From Sphaerolaimus hirsutus (taxonomy: Eukaryota > Nematoda > Chromadorea > Monhysterida > Sphaerolaimidae), in contig OZ038453.1 of NCBI GenBank assembly GCA_964036195.1, positions 25,258,352-25,322,351 of the forward strand: a stretch of DNA of 64,000 nt, written 5' to 3'. Numbering within the stretch: the stretch's first letter is position 1; every line of letters begins with the position of its first letter. Positions 47,901-58,089 of this stretch are shown one piece after another. The notes below the pieces were generated by a model, which ran no database searches, had not been told where the DNA came from, and saw only the letters and a list, made by a program, of their open reading frames with translations. The translations under genes and the position numbers were made by a program.

Positions 47901-50900
47901 GCAGTTTTGCAACCATTCCCACAAGTGGAAGTTATGTCTGGAACGAGTGTGGTCCCTTGCGCATCGACGGGTTGACTTCTGGTGCTTACATTCGTACCGC
48001 TGGTGCAGGAAAATTGCCTGTGAACATAAACGATAGTTACAGATTTGTAGTCTGGCTATTCTGAATGACATGTGAGGAAACTTTTGAATAGGTCCCGGCC
48101 CGGGAGCAGAATATGAGGAACCCACCACACCAAGGTTAATGTCCACCTCGTTCCAGGTTATGGTATGTGAGGTATGACGTCATATATTTTTCCGGAAAGT
48201 GTCCGGAAAGGATCACGGTAGCTGTGGTGACGTCATGATGTTATTGTTCATGTGCGTCTACCATAATCCATCAAAAGAATTATGGTAGCTGCAAATGACG
48301 TCATTACAACAAAGACATAACTGCCAACAATAACATCAGGACGTCACCACAGCTACCGTAAACCTTTCCGGACACTATCTGGAAAAAATATATGACGTCA
48401 TACCTCACATACCGTAACCTGGAAGGAGGTGGACATACCTTGGGTGGTGGATTAAAGGTTCCTTATATTCTGCTCCCGGGAGTGTTTTGTTGTTTCATTG
48501 GATGAGTCAGGGACCAAAACAATTTTCATGGGTCATTTCGGGGGAATTTTTCCGGAGGGGGGAGGCTTATATTCAGGGGTCTTTTTCCAGTGGGGACTTA
48601 TATTCACAAACATTTACAGTCGATTGCAAAACCGCACCTTTTTGCATTCACCACTGCGCCACCATCAACAATACATTCATTAACACAATCTTCAATTTGA
48701 GTCACATTATTTTTGTCCGAATTCAATCTCTGCTCTTTTCTTCCATCGCCATTAATAGGCATACATCCGTTTTTGGTTTGAGTGTCAGTGAGGGTCAAAG
48801 TAGAAGAAGTACCAGGGGGCAGTCCCAGACCCTGTAAAATGACATGTAAAATGTCTAATGTCATGCAAAGTGTCAAAATTCTTGTAAAATGCTTTGTAAA
48901 ATGTCAAACGTCCTGTAAAATTCACAGTAAGAGGTCAAATTTCATGCAAAGTGTCAAATGTCCTGTAAAATGACCTTGAAAATGTCAAATGTCATGCATG
49001 GTCAAAAAGTCACGCAAAAAGTCCTGTAAAATGTCAATAACCATGCAAAGTGTCAAAAGTCATGTAAATGCCCTGGACAATGTAAAATTTTACATATCAT
49101 TATAAATACGAGACGTTTTACACTTTGCATGACATTTGACCTTTACTGGGCATTTTACATGCCGTTTGACACTTTGCACCGCGCATGACATTTCAGAGTT
49201 TACAGGACATTTCACATGCCTTTTCGCATGACATTTTTCATCTTACAGATCATTTTACAGGACATTTGACGTTTGACATTTCACAGAACCTACAACATGA
49301 ATCTTTCCACTTTGCATCACATTTTACATTCTCCACAGCATTTTACAGGGTCCGAGAGTGGCACCAGCTTTTCTACGCGGGTTAATATCGGCTCTTCCCA
49401 ATTGAAATCCCCCGGATTTGTGCAGCAGTATGGAGGCGATTTGCACGTACAGAAGGAGCATGATTATCAAGGGGAATAAGATCGCAGTGCCCACTACGAA
49501 ACGGTAGCTGTGTAGGGGGTGGATTTTATGTTTAAGTTTGAGTTATGGCGTGACATATACCGTATTTCCTCGAAATAACCCCCGGGGGTTGATTGTTTCA
49601 GAGTGAGAATTTTGAGGGGGGGGGTTAAACGAGGGGGGTATTTCGAGGAGGTGGGTAATTATTTCATAGTGTCCATTTTGAGGGGGGGGGTATTTCGAGA
49701 CGGGGGTATTTCGAGGGGGGGGGGGGTATTTCAAGGAAATACGGTAAGTGGATGAACGCAATGTATTGTTGTAAAACGTAATTACGTTTAATCGATCAAT
49801 ATGTATACTCGAGTACTGCATAAATTTGGAAATTTCATAAATCAGCATTGAAAGCATTTGAGTTGACTGAATTTTTTTGAATCCCCATCAGCTGCAGTTG
49901 ACAGACACCTCATTCGAGTAAACTCAGGTGTGTTCACAGCTGATATATGAGTTTTCAAAATTGTTCATTTTTCTTCAAGTATAGCTCTGTAATTTGTCAT
50001 GTTGAAAATACTAATTAATAGCCAGGTAATGTTATAGAATGAGCCAAATCTTATGCAAAAGAACTTGAAATGACTATTATTACCAATTTATCATGTGATT
50101 TTTATATTGTAATATTAAATATGGTCCCGAGCAAAGCATGCAGAAAATCCTGCCCTATAAAAAGAGTATAACAAACCTTGCTTTAAAATAGAACTTTATC
50201 TCACTGCAGTACTCTGATCTGAATGCCTGATCAGGCACAGAGAAGAAAAATATGGCAAATGCCATTGGGGGAAGTAGCCACAAACAGATGCACAAAAGTA
50301 GAGATTTTGATGCTGATGCCTGGGTGTAGAGATTTTAATTTGATATGAAAGTCTGTTAAGCTTATGTATGTTTACCTAATTATTTACTATATAAACACCA
50401 TAAAAATGGATCTGAATTTTTATTGATGTATAGCCAACACTACCCCACCATACACAAGCATGGCAGGTGCCACAACTATGAAACTTTTTTTGGGACTGCC
50501 AAACTTGTCTTGTAGTGCCATGCCGAAAATCCCCCCACTAAGTGGCAGACGAGTGGCAGACGCACAGTGGAAAAGCAAAAAAATTGTTGCATATTGGTGA
50601 CTCACCCAGTAGTGATTTGCAGTGCCCCCAAATCCATGCAATGTAATGTAGTGGGTTGCACAGTTGTTAAAATGTACGTACATTTACTCGAAAAATACGC
50701 GTACGCGAGTACGCAGTAAATACATTTACATATACTTTTGAAAAAAATTAATGTACTCACTTTTACGTGTACATTTTAAAAGTACACGCGTACAAAGAAA
50801 ATGTATTTTGTTGCTAAATTTAGGGTTCGGATGATATATCGTATCGAATATCGAATATCGGATATCGACTATTTTTTCATATCGAATATCGAATATCGGA

Positions 50901-53579
50901 TATCGACTATTTTTTCATATCGAATATCGATATCGAAAATTTAAAAAAAATATTGAATATGGATATCAAATATCGACCATTTTTTCGATATTCTATACTC
51001 CCTGGGCCTGACGTCAAATAAGCCAAGAATGGCACTATTAGAAGGCGATTTCATAAGCAATACTAACAAATTTTGCACGCAAGCGCGCACTTTGCTCTCA
51101 CATGACAGGTATTTTTGTTTCAGCACTTGCGGCAGCATCAAATCTTGTGCAAATGCTCTCTCAGATGTTCACATAAGAGTATATGTATGTTAAATAGCTA
51201 CTTACACAATGGAAACATCAGTGGCACCATGGCATGGCACCTATAAATTGGGCTGGCACCTTCCTTACCACATCTGTCACATTTTTAAATCATTTTACCA
51301 TTTTGACCATTTTACCATTGTGTGCCATTTAAATTTGTATCATCTACTTTTCAGTAGAGATGATCAGTTGGGTTTGTGATCAGATGGGAATGCAATGTGC
51401 CAAATGAGATATGCCCTGCTATACCACAAGCAAAATATCGAAATATTGAAAATACCGAAATATCGATATCGAATATCGAGCATTTTTTAATATCAATATC
51501 GAGGGTCCATATCGTATCAATATCAAATATCGAGTTTCAGAAAAAATATCGATTATCGATATGGAAAAGTCATATCGTCCCAACCCTGGCTAAAATCACA
51601 TTTTCTGTTGCTAAAATAACAAAATTTTGAAGAAAACATATCATTTTTCTAAAAAATAGAATACGATCACTAAAAACAACGACATCTATTATGCCTTTCA
51701 GAGTAAAACTGACACTCTCACGTGTAAAGTAGTAGCTTTTACGTTTTCCAGGGGAAAAGTACTAGCTTTTACATTTTTCTGGGGAAACAAGTATTTTACT
51801 CACATTTACACATGAGTATGAGTAAAAAAAGTATTTGACATTTTCTATACTTGGTGATGAGTAAAAATAAAATACTTACATTTACTAGACTTTTTAAAAA
51901 AGTTCAGTAATTTTAACAACTCTGGTGGGGTGTTATGCACACACATATGTCAGCTATTTCCCCAAATATCAGCTCCTTATCCCCCCACAGCAGGAGATAT
52001 GGTTTTCACAGTGAAGTCAAAAACCGCCTGCCGAACTTGACTGGGAAGGCGTATAAAACGCTATTCCCCCAATCACCCCCCCCCCCCCAACCCAACCTTC
52101 TGCGCCAATCTAAGGGGATGTCTGATGGCCATGTGGTGGTTGTGAGCGAGCGCGAGCAGGTGCAGCACGCTGGTGACCATGGCGCCCAGCCGCACAGACT
52201 CCAGCCCCAGCCCCCAGCACGTCTCCCACGCACCCGCCCACCGCACTGAGAGGACCTGGGGGGGGGTTGATTGATAGAGTGAATTTGAATTATGGTGTTT
52301 GGTTGAATGATTCCCACTTTGAATAATTCCCCCCTTTTGTACAACCCCCCCCCCCTGTAAGACGATTCCCAGAAAAACAATTCCCTTGAATAATCTCCTT
52401 CAAGGCACATTGTTGTGTTGACAATTCAAATTTGAACTAAAATGGCATATTATTGTGTTAACAGAGCATATTTTATATAATGAGTGGATAGAAACATGCT
52501 TGATCATTTTGACAAAATAATAACCCCTACCATTGAACAATTCCCCCTAGAATATAGTTCCCCCTCGAATAGTTCCCCTCTCAAAGAAGTCTGACAAAAA
52601 GGAAATTATTCAAGCAAATTTGGTACACTAAAATGTAATTTCCAAAAACTGCAGTTTATGACCTGTGTAATGTCGTTATTCTTGCATTTTTCTAAGTGTG
52701 TGTGCGTTACAAACCATGAATAAATAAGTACGGGAGTTCAAAAAACATTGACAAATGAATAACACCCTACAATAACCCCTCGAATAACCCCCTCAAAATC
52801 CGCACTCTGAAAAAATTACCCCCGAATCGAAAATCGAATAAATACGATAAATCTCCCAAATCAACACCCCCCAAACCTGTGGCAACAAACTCTGTGTAAA
52901 AAAACCCGCAGCCAATGCAACACTAAGCCACGCATCCGCGGCACAAAGTGACAATGTAAAAACCATTGGTTGTTTAGGGGGCCAATTCGGTAGAAAACAC
53001 ACTGCCGACATCAAAATTAGACCATTTAAACCGGCGGAAAATAGACAAAACAGCATTAAAAGTGGCACCACGATTACGTAGTAGCGTTTTTTTAGCAGTT
53101 CGTAGCGAGTGCTGTCGTTCGATGTCGAGTTGACATCTGAGCGGGTTGAATTTGAGTTTGCGGTAAGTTTAATTGTCAACTGGGTGCTTGTGAAATGGGG
53201 GTAGAGATTCGATGGTCCTACACACGCCAGTTGACAATGACATCGGGTGTCAACTGGGCCGACTGGTTTCCATTCAGATTTTAGTTGACGGGTAGTCTAA
53301 CCATGTTCAAATGCACAAAATTCCTTCCTTTTCGATATTGCGTTTTCGATATGCACTTGAAAATTGCCTTGTTACCCGTCAACTAAAATGTGAATACATG
53401 GTAACTAGTTGACACCCAGTGTGCGTAGTGCCAAAATGTCACACACCTTTAAACTCAATTGTCTGATTAGCCTTTTTTTCAATCCCATATACCTTTGAAG
53501 TTTCTTCAGAGCTCTGACATTGTGTAAACCAAATCGCCAAAAATGCAATTGCAAAAATCACATAGAATTTTTTTGTCAT
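41885..53579 (-). CDS. Orphan class A GPCR, 12 exons, complete gene model
   Basis: Seven-helix G-protein-coupled receptor of the plasma membrane, read on the minus strand. Exons: 53579-53447, 53136-52877, 52255-52097, 50319-50177, 49507-49365, 48854-48638, 48017-47822, 47558-47331, 47056-46897, 42867-42672, 42608-42472, 41955-41885. Reading phases agree at every join, and the model runs from ATG to TGA, about 680 residues. Features in order: signal peptide; N-glycosylation sequons; TM1 with Asn; TM2 with LSLCAAD; TM3 after Cys; TM4 with Trp; second outer-loop Cys; TM5 with FP; a third inner loop of roughly 230 residues over several exons; TM6 with GWLP; TM7 and helix 8 with NAYVY. Long loop 3 resembles amine receptors (family knowledge), but the ligand is unknown. 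Odd: NHH replaces DRY and NAxxY replaces NPxxY. The join at 49365/48854 is the least certain, because a family B element fills that intron. Confidence 0.88.
42472..42608 (-). CDS. GPCR exon 11: cytoplasmic tail
   Basis: Acceptor TTTAAATTACAG|C, donor GATTACAG|GTAAAA, phases 2 and 1. Polar tail sequence with Ser, Lys and Asn. The preceding intron is only 63 bases. Confidence 0.78.
42672..42867 (-). CDS. GPCR exon 10: rest of TM7 and helix 8
   Basis: Acceptor AAATTTACAG|CTCTGG, phase 1. It encodes TM7 with N-A-Y-V-Y where NPxxY is usual, then helix 8 (AARNAEIQMALLNLF) and Cys residues that could be palmitoylated. Donor TAAAAA|GTGAGT. If this donor were not used, translation would stop at once with TGA. 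Confidence 0.85.
43445..44377. mobile_element. Long-ended family C element (933 bp), perfect 8-bp duplication
   Basis: TAGTGATGGAAAAGCGCC to GCCATTCCATCACTA; each end is a GGCGCC array of over 200 bases, the middle is single-copy-like and matches that of the 56,923 copy in patches. The duplication tacgcggc is at 43,437-43,444 and 44,378-44,385. Confidence 0.92.
45163..45981. mobile_element. Family E element nested in a family G element
   Basis: TAACGATGGGTAAG to TTTCCATCGTTG flanked by gctgtggg (45,155-45,162; 45,982-45,989). The flanks rejoin as a family G element. The left half is the TTTTGAGTTTTT palindrome arm. Confidence 0.82.
46897..47056 (-). CDS. GPCR exon 9: TM6 and start of TM7
   Basis: Acceptor TTTCCAG|GTAACT. 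It encodes the basic TM6 start (RRNIRAAST), TM6 with GWLP in place of CWxP, outer loop 3 and the first turns of TM7 (SPVLTI). Donor ATCG|GTTTGT, phase 1, joins in frame to exon 10 about 4 kb away. Confidence 0.85.
47150..47306. mobile_element. Family B element inside a receptor intron
   Basis: CCAGTCCTGTACACTGTAAAG at one end and ACATTCTACAGTTCCCTTGAC at the other. It fills more than half of the 274-base intron between exons 8 and 9. Confidence 0.72.
47331..47558 (-). CDS. GPCR exon 8: Ala/His-rich end of inner loop 3
   Basis: A 76-codon exon, phase 0 at both sides, acceptor CTCAAAACAG|GCC and donor GCTAAA|GTGAGT. GC-rich, encoding a low-complexity segment rich in Ala, Ser, His and Gly. The opposite strand is also open, but only this strand has good splice sites that fit the receptor frame. 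Confidence 0.7.
47822..48017 (-). CDS. GPCR exon 7: inner loop 3, second part
   Basis: Acceptor TGTTCACAG|GCAATT and donor CACAG|GTGAGA, phases 2 and 0. It encodes a polar, acidic loop ending in a basic patch (LKNRRHTQ). No repeat sequence lies within it. Confidence 0.8.
48638..48854 (-). CDS. GPCR exon 6: inner loop 3, first part
   Basis: Open frame encoding a polar Ser/Thr/Asn-rich, Cys-containing loop. Donor AAAAAG|GTGCGG in phase 2 fits exon 7. The 5' edge is uncertain: frame agreement points to TTAG|AC at 48,855/48,854 inside the family B element. Removing the element exactly would join the codons as well but would end the intron in TG instead of AG. Confidence 0.6.
48816..49364 (-). 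mobile_element. Family B element filling receptor intron 5
   Basis: On the minus strand it starts GTGCCACTCTCGGACCCTG at the splice donor and ends TTTTACAGGGTCTGGGACTG just before coding sequence resumes. The interior is iterated TGTAAAATG / CATGACATTT words. Confidence 0.8.
49365..49507 (-). CDS. GPCR exon 5: TM5 and start of loop 3
   Basis: Acceptor CCCCCTACACAG|C. It encodes TM5 with the conserved Pro in ILFPLIIMLLLYVQI, then a basic start of inner loop 3. The donor, GCTG|GTGCCA, is at the very end of a family B element, so the intron begins where the element begins. Confidence 0.83.
49559..49746. mobile_element. Family A element in receptor intron 4
   Basis: TACCGTATTTCCTCGAAATA to GGAAATACGGTA, with TTTCGAGGGGGG and TTCATAGTG blocks. 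Confidence 0.82.
50177..50319 (-). CDS. GPCR exon 4: TM4 and second outer loop
   Basis: Acceptor CACCCAG|GCATCA, donor GCAAG|GTTTGT. It encodes the short inner loop 2, TM4 with the conserved Trp (CLWLLPPMAFAIFFF) and the outer-loop Cys (SEYCSE) expected to pair with TM3. Phase 0 in, phase 2 out, matching its neighbours. Confidence 0.85.
50659..51924. mobile_element. Family F element in receptor intron 3, split by another element
   Basis: CAGTTGTTAAAATG at left and TTTTAACAACTCTG at right, with near-matching duplications gtgggttg / gtggggtg. The interior is interrupted at 50,821-51,588. Confidence 0.72.
50821..51588. mobile_element. CGATATCG-rich hAT-like element nested in family F
   Basis: TAGGGTTCGGATGATATATCG-like left end and ATATCGTCCCAACCCTG right end; duplications gctaaatt / gctaaaat (7 of 8). 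The interior is iterated ATATCGAATATCGATATCG. Confidence 0.78.
52097..52255 (-). CDS. GPCR exon 3: TM3 with noncanonical NHH motif
   Basis: Acceptor follows a C-rich tract, CCCCAG|GTCCTC, phase 0; donor CAGAAG|GTTGGG. It encodes the conserved TM3 Cys (ETCWGLG), helix TM3 (MVTSVLHLLALA), then HNHHMAIRHPL where D-R-Y is usual. GC-rich and free of repeat, unlike the flanking DNA. Confidence 0.88.
52877..53136 (-). CDS. GPCR exon 2: extracellular N-terminus, TM1, TM2
   Basis: Acceptor CGCTCAG| and donor CCACAG|GTTTGG. It encodes sequons N-S-T and N-D-S, then TM1 (hydrophobic run with the conserved Asn in GLNG), then TM2 containing LSLCAADAWLS with the conserved Asp. An earlier donor 14 bases upstream would break the frame with exon 3. 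Confidence 0.88.
53213..53431. mobile_element. Family D element in receptor intron 1
   Basis: GGTCCTACACACGCCAGTTG to CACCCAGTGTGCGTAGTGCC, with GACGGGTA arms inside. Confidence 0.75.
53447..53579 (-). CDS. GPCR exon 1: start codon and signal peptide
   Basis: Begins ATG ACA AAA and encodes a basic start followed by a hydrophobic run (FYVIFAIAFLAIWF) typical of a signal peptide, then a short polar stretch with an N-Q-T sequon. It ends AAAG|GTGTGT in phase 1, which fits the phase of the next exon. The intron after it holds a family D inverted repeat. Confidence 0.8.
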
Positions 53580-53703
53580 TTTAAAACAATAAATAGAGCG
53601 GTTTTTATCTGGAATTTTTAAATTGATTTTGTGTGAAATGTTTCTGGAAGAACATTTAAAGTGCACGTAAATAACGCGTTATTTAGAGATGGTTGGATGC
53701 AAA

Positions 53704-54183
53704 CAGAGTTGTTAAAACTCGATAAATACGTATACACGAGTACTGCGTAAATACGTTTACGTTTCCTCCGGAAACAATACCGGTACTCACTTACTCGCGT
53801 ACATTTTGAAAATACGCGAGTACTGAAAACGTATTTTAAGGAGTCATAAAGTTTGGATATTTCAAGTCAAACTTTGGAAATTTCCCAAGAAATAATTACC
53901 AGGAGGTAAAAATTCACATATTTGATGTATTCCAGAGTAAAAATTGTAAAAAATTACTCCCTGTTACGTTTTCTGTGAAAGAAAATACCAACTTCTACGT
54001 TTTCTGTGAGAAAAATACCAACTTTTACGTTTTACTGTGAAAAAAGTATTTTACTCACGTTTTACGCAGTATAAATATAAAAACTATTCACTTTACGTTT
54101 TCTGTACTCACCAGTGAGTAAAATAAAGATACTTTACATTAACGTGTACTTTGAAAAAAGTTCAGTATTTTTTAACAACTCTG
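53704..54183. mobile_element. Family F element, perfect 8-bp duplication
   Basis: CAGAGTTGTTAAAACTCG to TTTTTTAACAACTCTG flanked by gatgcaaa (53,696-53,703; 54,184-54,191). Located directly upstream of the receptor start codon, so it may lie in the promoter region. Confidence 0.9.
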
Positions 54184-54350
54184 GATGCAAAATACAGCAG
54201 ATGTGTTCGGGAACAATTGAATAAGTGCATGTATGGGTGAACTGGAGACATACTGAAATGTACATAGAAGTGGGTAGATTTTGATTTTTTCAAATTACGA
54301 ATTTAATGAATATTGCCATGACCTTTAACTGAATATATGAAAACATCATG

Positions 54351-54785
54351 CCGTATTTACTCGAAAAACCCCCCGGGTGGTGATTGTTTCAGAGTGATAA
54401 TTTTGAGGAGGGGTTAAACGAGGGAGGGGGGGTATTTCGAGGGGGGGGGGGCTTATTATTTCGCCAGAAATTTGTTTGAACCCCCAGTACTAAAATGTTG
54501 GTTGTAATGTACGCAGACGTCGAAAAATGCGACAATAAGCACCATGTATACGGGTCTATACACTTATTTTAGTATGTAGATGGTGTAAACCCTGTTCTGA
54601 CGTGACACAGTCATTGTTTTTAGCATATATTGCGCATTGCCAGATCACAAACCGTAGTTTTGGCATGTACATTCTCTGTGCACGCAGGGGGGGGGGGGTA
54701 TTTCGAGGGGGTGGGTAATTATTTCATAGTCGCCATTTTATGGGGGGTATTTGGAGACGGGGGGGTATTTCGAGGAACAACGGTA
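54351..54785. mobile_element. Family A element
   Basis: GCCGTATTTACTCGAAAAAC to GAGGAACAACGGTA with internal TTTCGAGGGGG blocks. Confidence 0.72.
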
Positions 54786-55782
54786 GACCGATTTTCAGCT
54801 ACACATTTTCAAACCGGTTGAAAACGATCTAAAATTCGAATTAGCTGAACGGCTTCCATTCGTCAGTAGTTAATTTGATTCATTCCTATCTATTTTAGCA
54901 AACTTAAACTATTTATGTTAAATCTTTTTGTGTAATCGAATGCTAATCAGCATTTGTAAAATGATCTAGCATTTTTTGGGCTCACAAAATGATGTTCCAA
55001 AAATACTGGGACACCGTGTACTGGAGCTAATGGAAAAGTATGATAGATAAATAAATCTATTTATATGCAATAGTCATTGAAACAAAAATTGTTGCGCATA
55101 TCAATGCCAGATTTCAGCCGATACTCACAGAGAAAGCATTCATCTTATTAGTTTGAGCTGCAGTGACATCATATATATGACTTTTTGCACGCGTAGTTAC
55201 TTGTGTATCATGTTGGAAGCGTGCCAACGATAATAGATGCATGTGATTTTCATAAAACTATCAACGAATAAATTCATCGATGTTCAAAAATTAACGTAAA
55301 ACGTTATAATATCGATGGAGCGTCTCATAATTTAGGAAAACCGCGTGTGCTAAAAATGGTTGGCACGCTGCCAACGTAAACGCCGCTTGCAAGGTGTAAC
55401 GTCACTGGAATCTGAGAATGTGCCATGCTAATCAAATTTTGTCGACCCAAACATGCAAGAAAATCACCTGATTTCTGCTGTATGTCCCATTTGAGAAACT
55501 TTGCGCAGAATCCTACCATAATTTCACAAATAAAATCGTATGATAAATTTTGTAATTTACTACTCCATAGTAAAAACGGAATATTGTGTCTGCGCACACT
55601 AGTTTTCACACGAAATTTCGAAAAGTCACAAAATAGCTTAGAACACATTTGAGTTTTCCACAATGAGGCGACTGTCAACTACAGTTGACGGAGATTAAAA
55701 ATGACTCATTGTGGAAAACTCAAACACGTTCAAAGCTCATTTATGAGTTTTCGAAATTTCGTGTGAAAACTAGTGTGTGCAG

Positions 55783-56155
55783 CATAGGCGGCGTAAGTGC
55801 TTGTGCGCTTGTGAATGTCACAAGCGGAATTTTTGGTGTTACAAGCAGAAATTTCACTGTCACATTGTGACATTCACAAGCGCGTATTGTACAAACAAGA
55901 GTGAAAGCACAAAATTAGCTCAAAATTGCTAAAATTTGCTCCATTTTGCCAATTTTCACCTTTATAATCACTATTTTCATCTATACACATGATTATATAC
56001 CTATTTTTGGCCAATTTTTTTATATTCATGGCGATTTCGAAATATTTGGCTGGCTGCCAACTTGACATAAAAGCTCAAATAAGAAGGTGTCACAAGGTGA
56101 AATTTTGACTTGTGTGAATGTCACAAGCGCAAATTGGGACTTTGCGCCACCTATG
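55783..56155. mobile_element. CATAGG element nested in a family D palindrome
   Basis: CATAGGCGGCGTAAGTGC to CTTTGCGCCACCTATG with CTTGTGAATGTCACAAGCG hairpins. Duplications gtgtgcag / gtgcgcag (7 of 8) at 55,775-55,782 and 56,156-56,163 are the end of the D element. Confidence 0.78.
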
Positions 56156-56848
56156 GTGCGCAGGGCCATTATGATGAAAAAAACTATAATTTTTGGTTTA
56201 TTATTCAGATGGGTTATGGTAGGTGTCCATACTAAGTGTGATGTCCCCCTGGGATACTGAGAGTGGGGATTATGTTCTATTTGTCTATTTGTATTTGTCT
56301 AATTTAGGGCGAAATTAGAACACCTCCAACTAAAGCCGAGATTTATAGACAGACAAAAATAGATCGCCCCAGCTATTTAGGAAGACAAAAAGTTAAAGCT
56401 TAGATGTCTATGAAAGTTAAAAGATTGTCAAAGAAACGTAAGTTTCGCTCATTAGCCCCCATTCACTGATTATGGACTAACAAGACAGTTTTTTACACGT
56501 AAAATAGGTTCAGTTTGTCCGAGAATTTCTGCCCATTGTGAATTATGGATCAATTTGTTTTCCTTACCCAGTCAAAAAAAACGATTGAAAACTTTATCAA
56601 ACCGCTAAATTTGGCTATTTTCTAGCAAAATTTTCCGACGGTCAATAAAAACAATAATCGTCCTTTTAAAAGTAGCGCATTTTCACAATGAACATTGGAT
56701 TTTTTAAGCAACTGTGCCAATTGGCAGTTTTTTGGCAGTGAATTGTTTTTGGCAGTGTGCCAAAACACAACAAAAGATAAAAATGGATGGCGAGAAGAAC
56801 ATCCATAGCATTCAAATAGATATTATATTTAAAATTGATGCTCTGATA

Positions 56849-58089
56849 AAGTGATGGTAAAGCGCCATGGCGCTTCTGGCGCTTGGCGCCATTTTGCTCT
56901 GGCGCCATTGGCGCTTGGCGATTAGTGATGGAAAAGCGCCAGAAAAAAGGGCGCTAGGCGCCAATGGCGCCATGGCGCCATTCGGAAACTGGGCGCCAAG
57001 CGCCAAGGGCGCCACAGACAAAGGGCGCCAGGCGCCAAGGGGCGCCATGGCGCCATTCGGAAAGTGGGCGCCAAGCGCCAAGGGCGCCACAGAAAGAGGG
57101 CGCCGAGCGCCAAGGGCGCCATGGCGCCATTTGAAAGATAGGGCGCCAGGCTAAAAGATGTGCGTACGGCACCTAAAGTGTGCTAAAAATATCTTTATAG
57201 CACTCTAACGCACACATTCATATCTTTACTCACGTTCTCCAGGATCTAATCATCAAAAATAAGATTAATGAGACAAAAAAGTCAACCATAAAATCATACC
57301 CCCACATGACATTCAATTCAAACAGAATGAAAATTGCCATTTAACAAAAATGGCTATTTACACAGGTCCCGGCCGGAGACCGGGACCCGGCAAAAAATAA
57401 TTTTTTTCAAAATGAATAATTGACGTGTATGGGTTGTTTGCATGTTAATTAGGTGAATTATCACCAAATTAGCATGCACAAAATTGTTTTGAGACGGTTA
57501 CACGCGCTGATGCATTTTCTTTGGGGGAGTGTATAATTTTTTTTTGCATTTGTCTGAATTTTTGCATGTGAGTACTCCATCGTTTAGTTAGCGCAAATTA
57601 TGTTTTATTGGTTTCTGCTCGCAAATGTTTTCTTGAAGTGGACAAAAACACAAATGCGAAAATTTGAATCTATTGATCCATGGGTTTGCAAGTTCGACGG
57701 TTCATCTTTCGCAGTTTCTGATCGGTCAGACGCGTCTGATGAACCCGTTGGACGAAAATTTATATCCAATAGCGCCAATTTGTACATTTTTATGGTGAAT
57801 TTTGATTATCTACAGACGGTCACCTTGAAATCATACTGGCGCCATTGTGGCGCCCTTTTAGGGCAGGGCGCCAGGCGCCAAGGGCGCCACAGAAAAAGGG
57901 CGCCACGCGCCAGGGGCGCCATGGCGCCTTTCAGAATATGGGCGCCAGGCGCCAGGGGCGCCACAGAAAAAGGGCGCCAAGCGCCAATGGCGCCATGGCG
58001 CGGCGCCCTTTGGCGCCCTCAAATGGCGCCATTCCATCACTATTGGCGATGGGGTTTGGATAAGCTCCATGGCGCTTTTTCCATCACTT
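56849..58089. mobile_element. Outer family C element split by a second family C element
   Basis: AAGTGATGGTAAAGCGCC to GGCGCTTTTTCCATCACTT, flanked by ctctgata (56,841-56,848; 58,090-58,097). Its interior holds the complete insertion 56,923-58,042. Confidence 0.9.
56923..58042. mobile_element. Long-ended family C element (1,120 bp) nested in another C
   Basis: TAGTGATGGAAAAGCGCC to GCGCCATTCCATCACTA with a perfect duplication ttggcgat at 56,915-56,922 and 58,043-58,050. It has the same build as the 43,445 copy, including the matched middle (GGGTTTGCAAGTT, GTCACCTTGAAA). Confidence 0.93.

Noticed and set aside
50420-50683. 87-codon minus-strand frame that looks membrane-like
   Set aside because: It lies in a family G copy sharing words with 40,414, 45,060 and 63,450; the real TM4 exon is at 50,177-50,319.
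55590-55788. Perfect hairpin as a microRNA precursor
   Set aside because: One of a dozen dispersed family D copies; a transposon is the simpler explanation.
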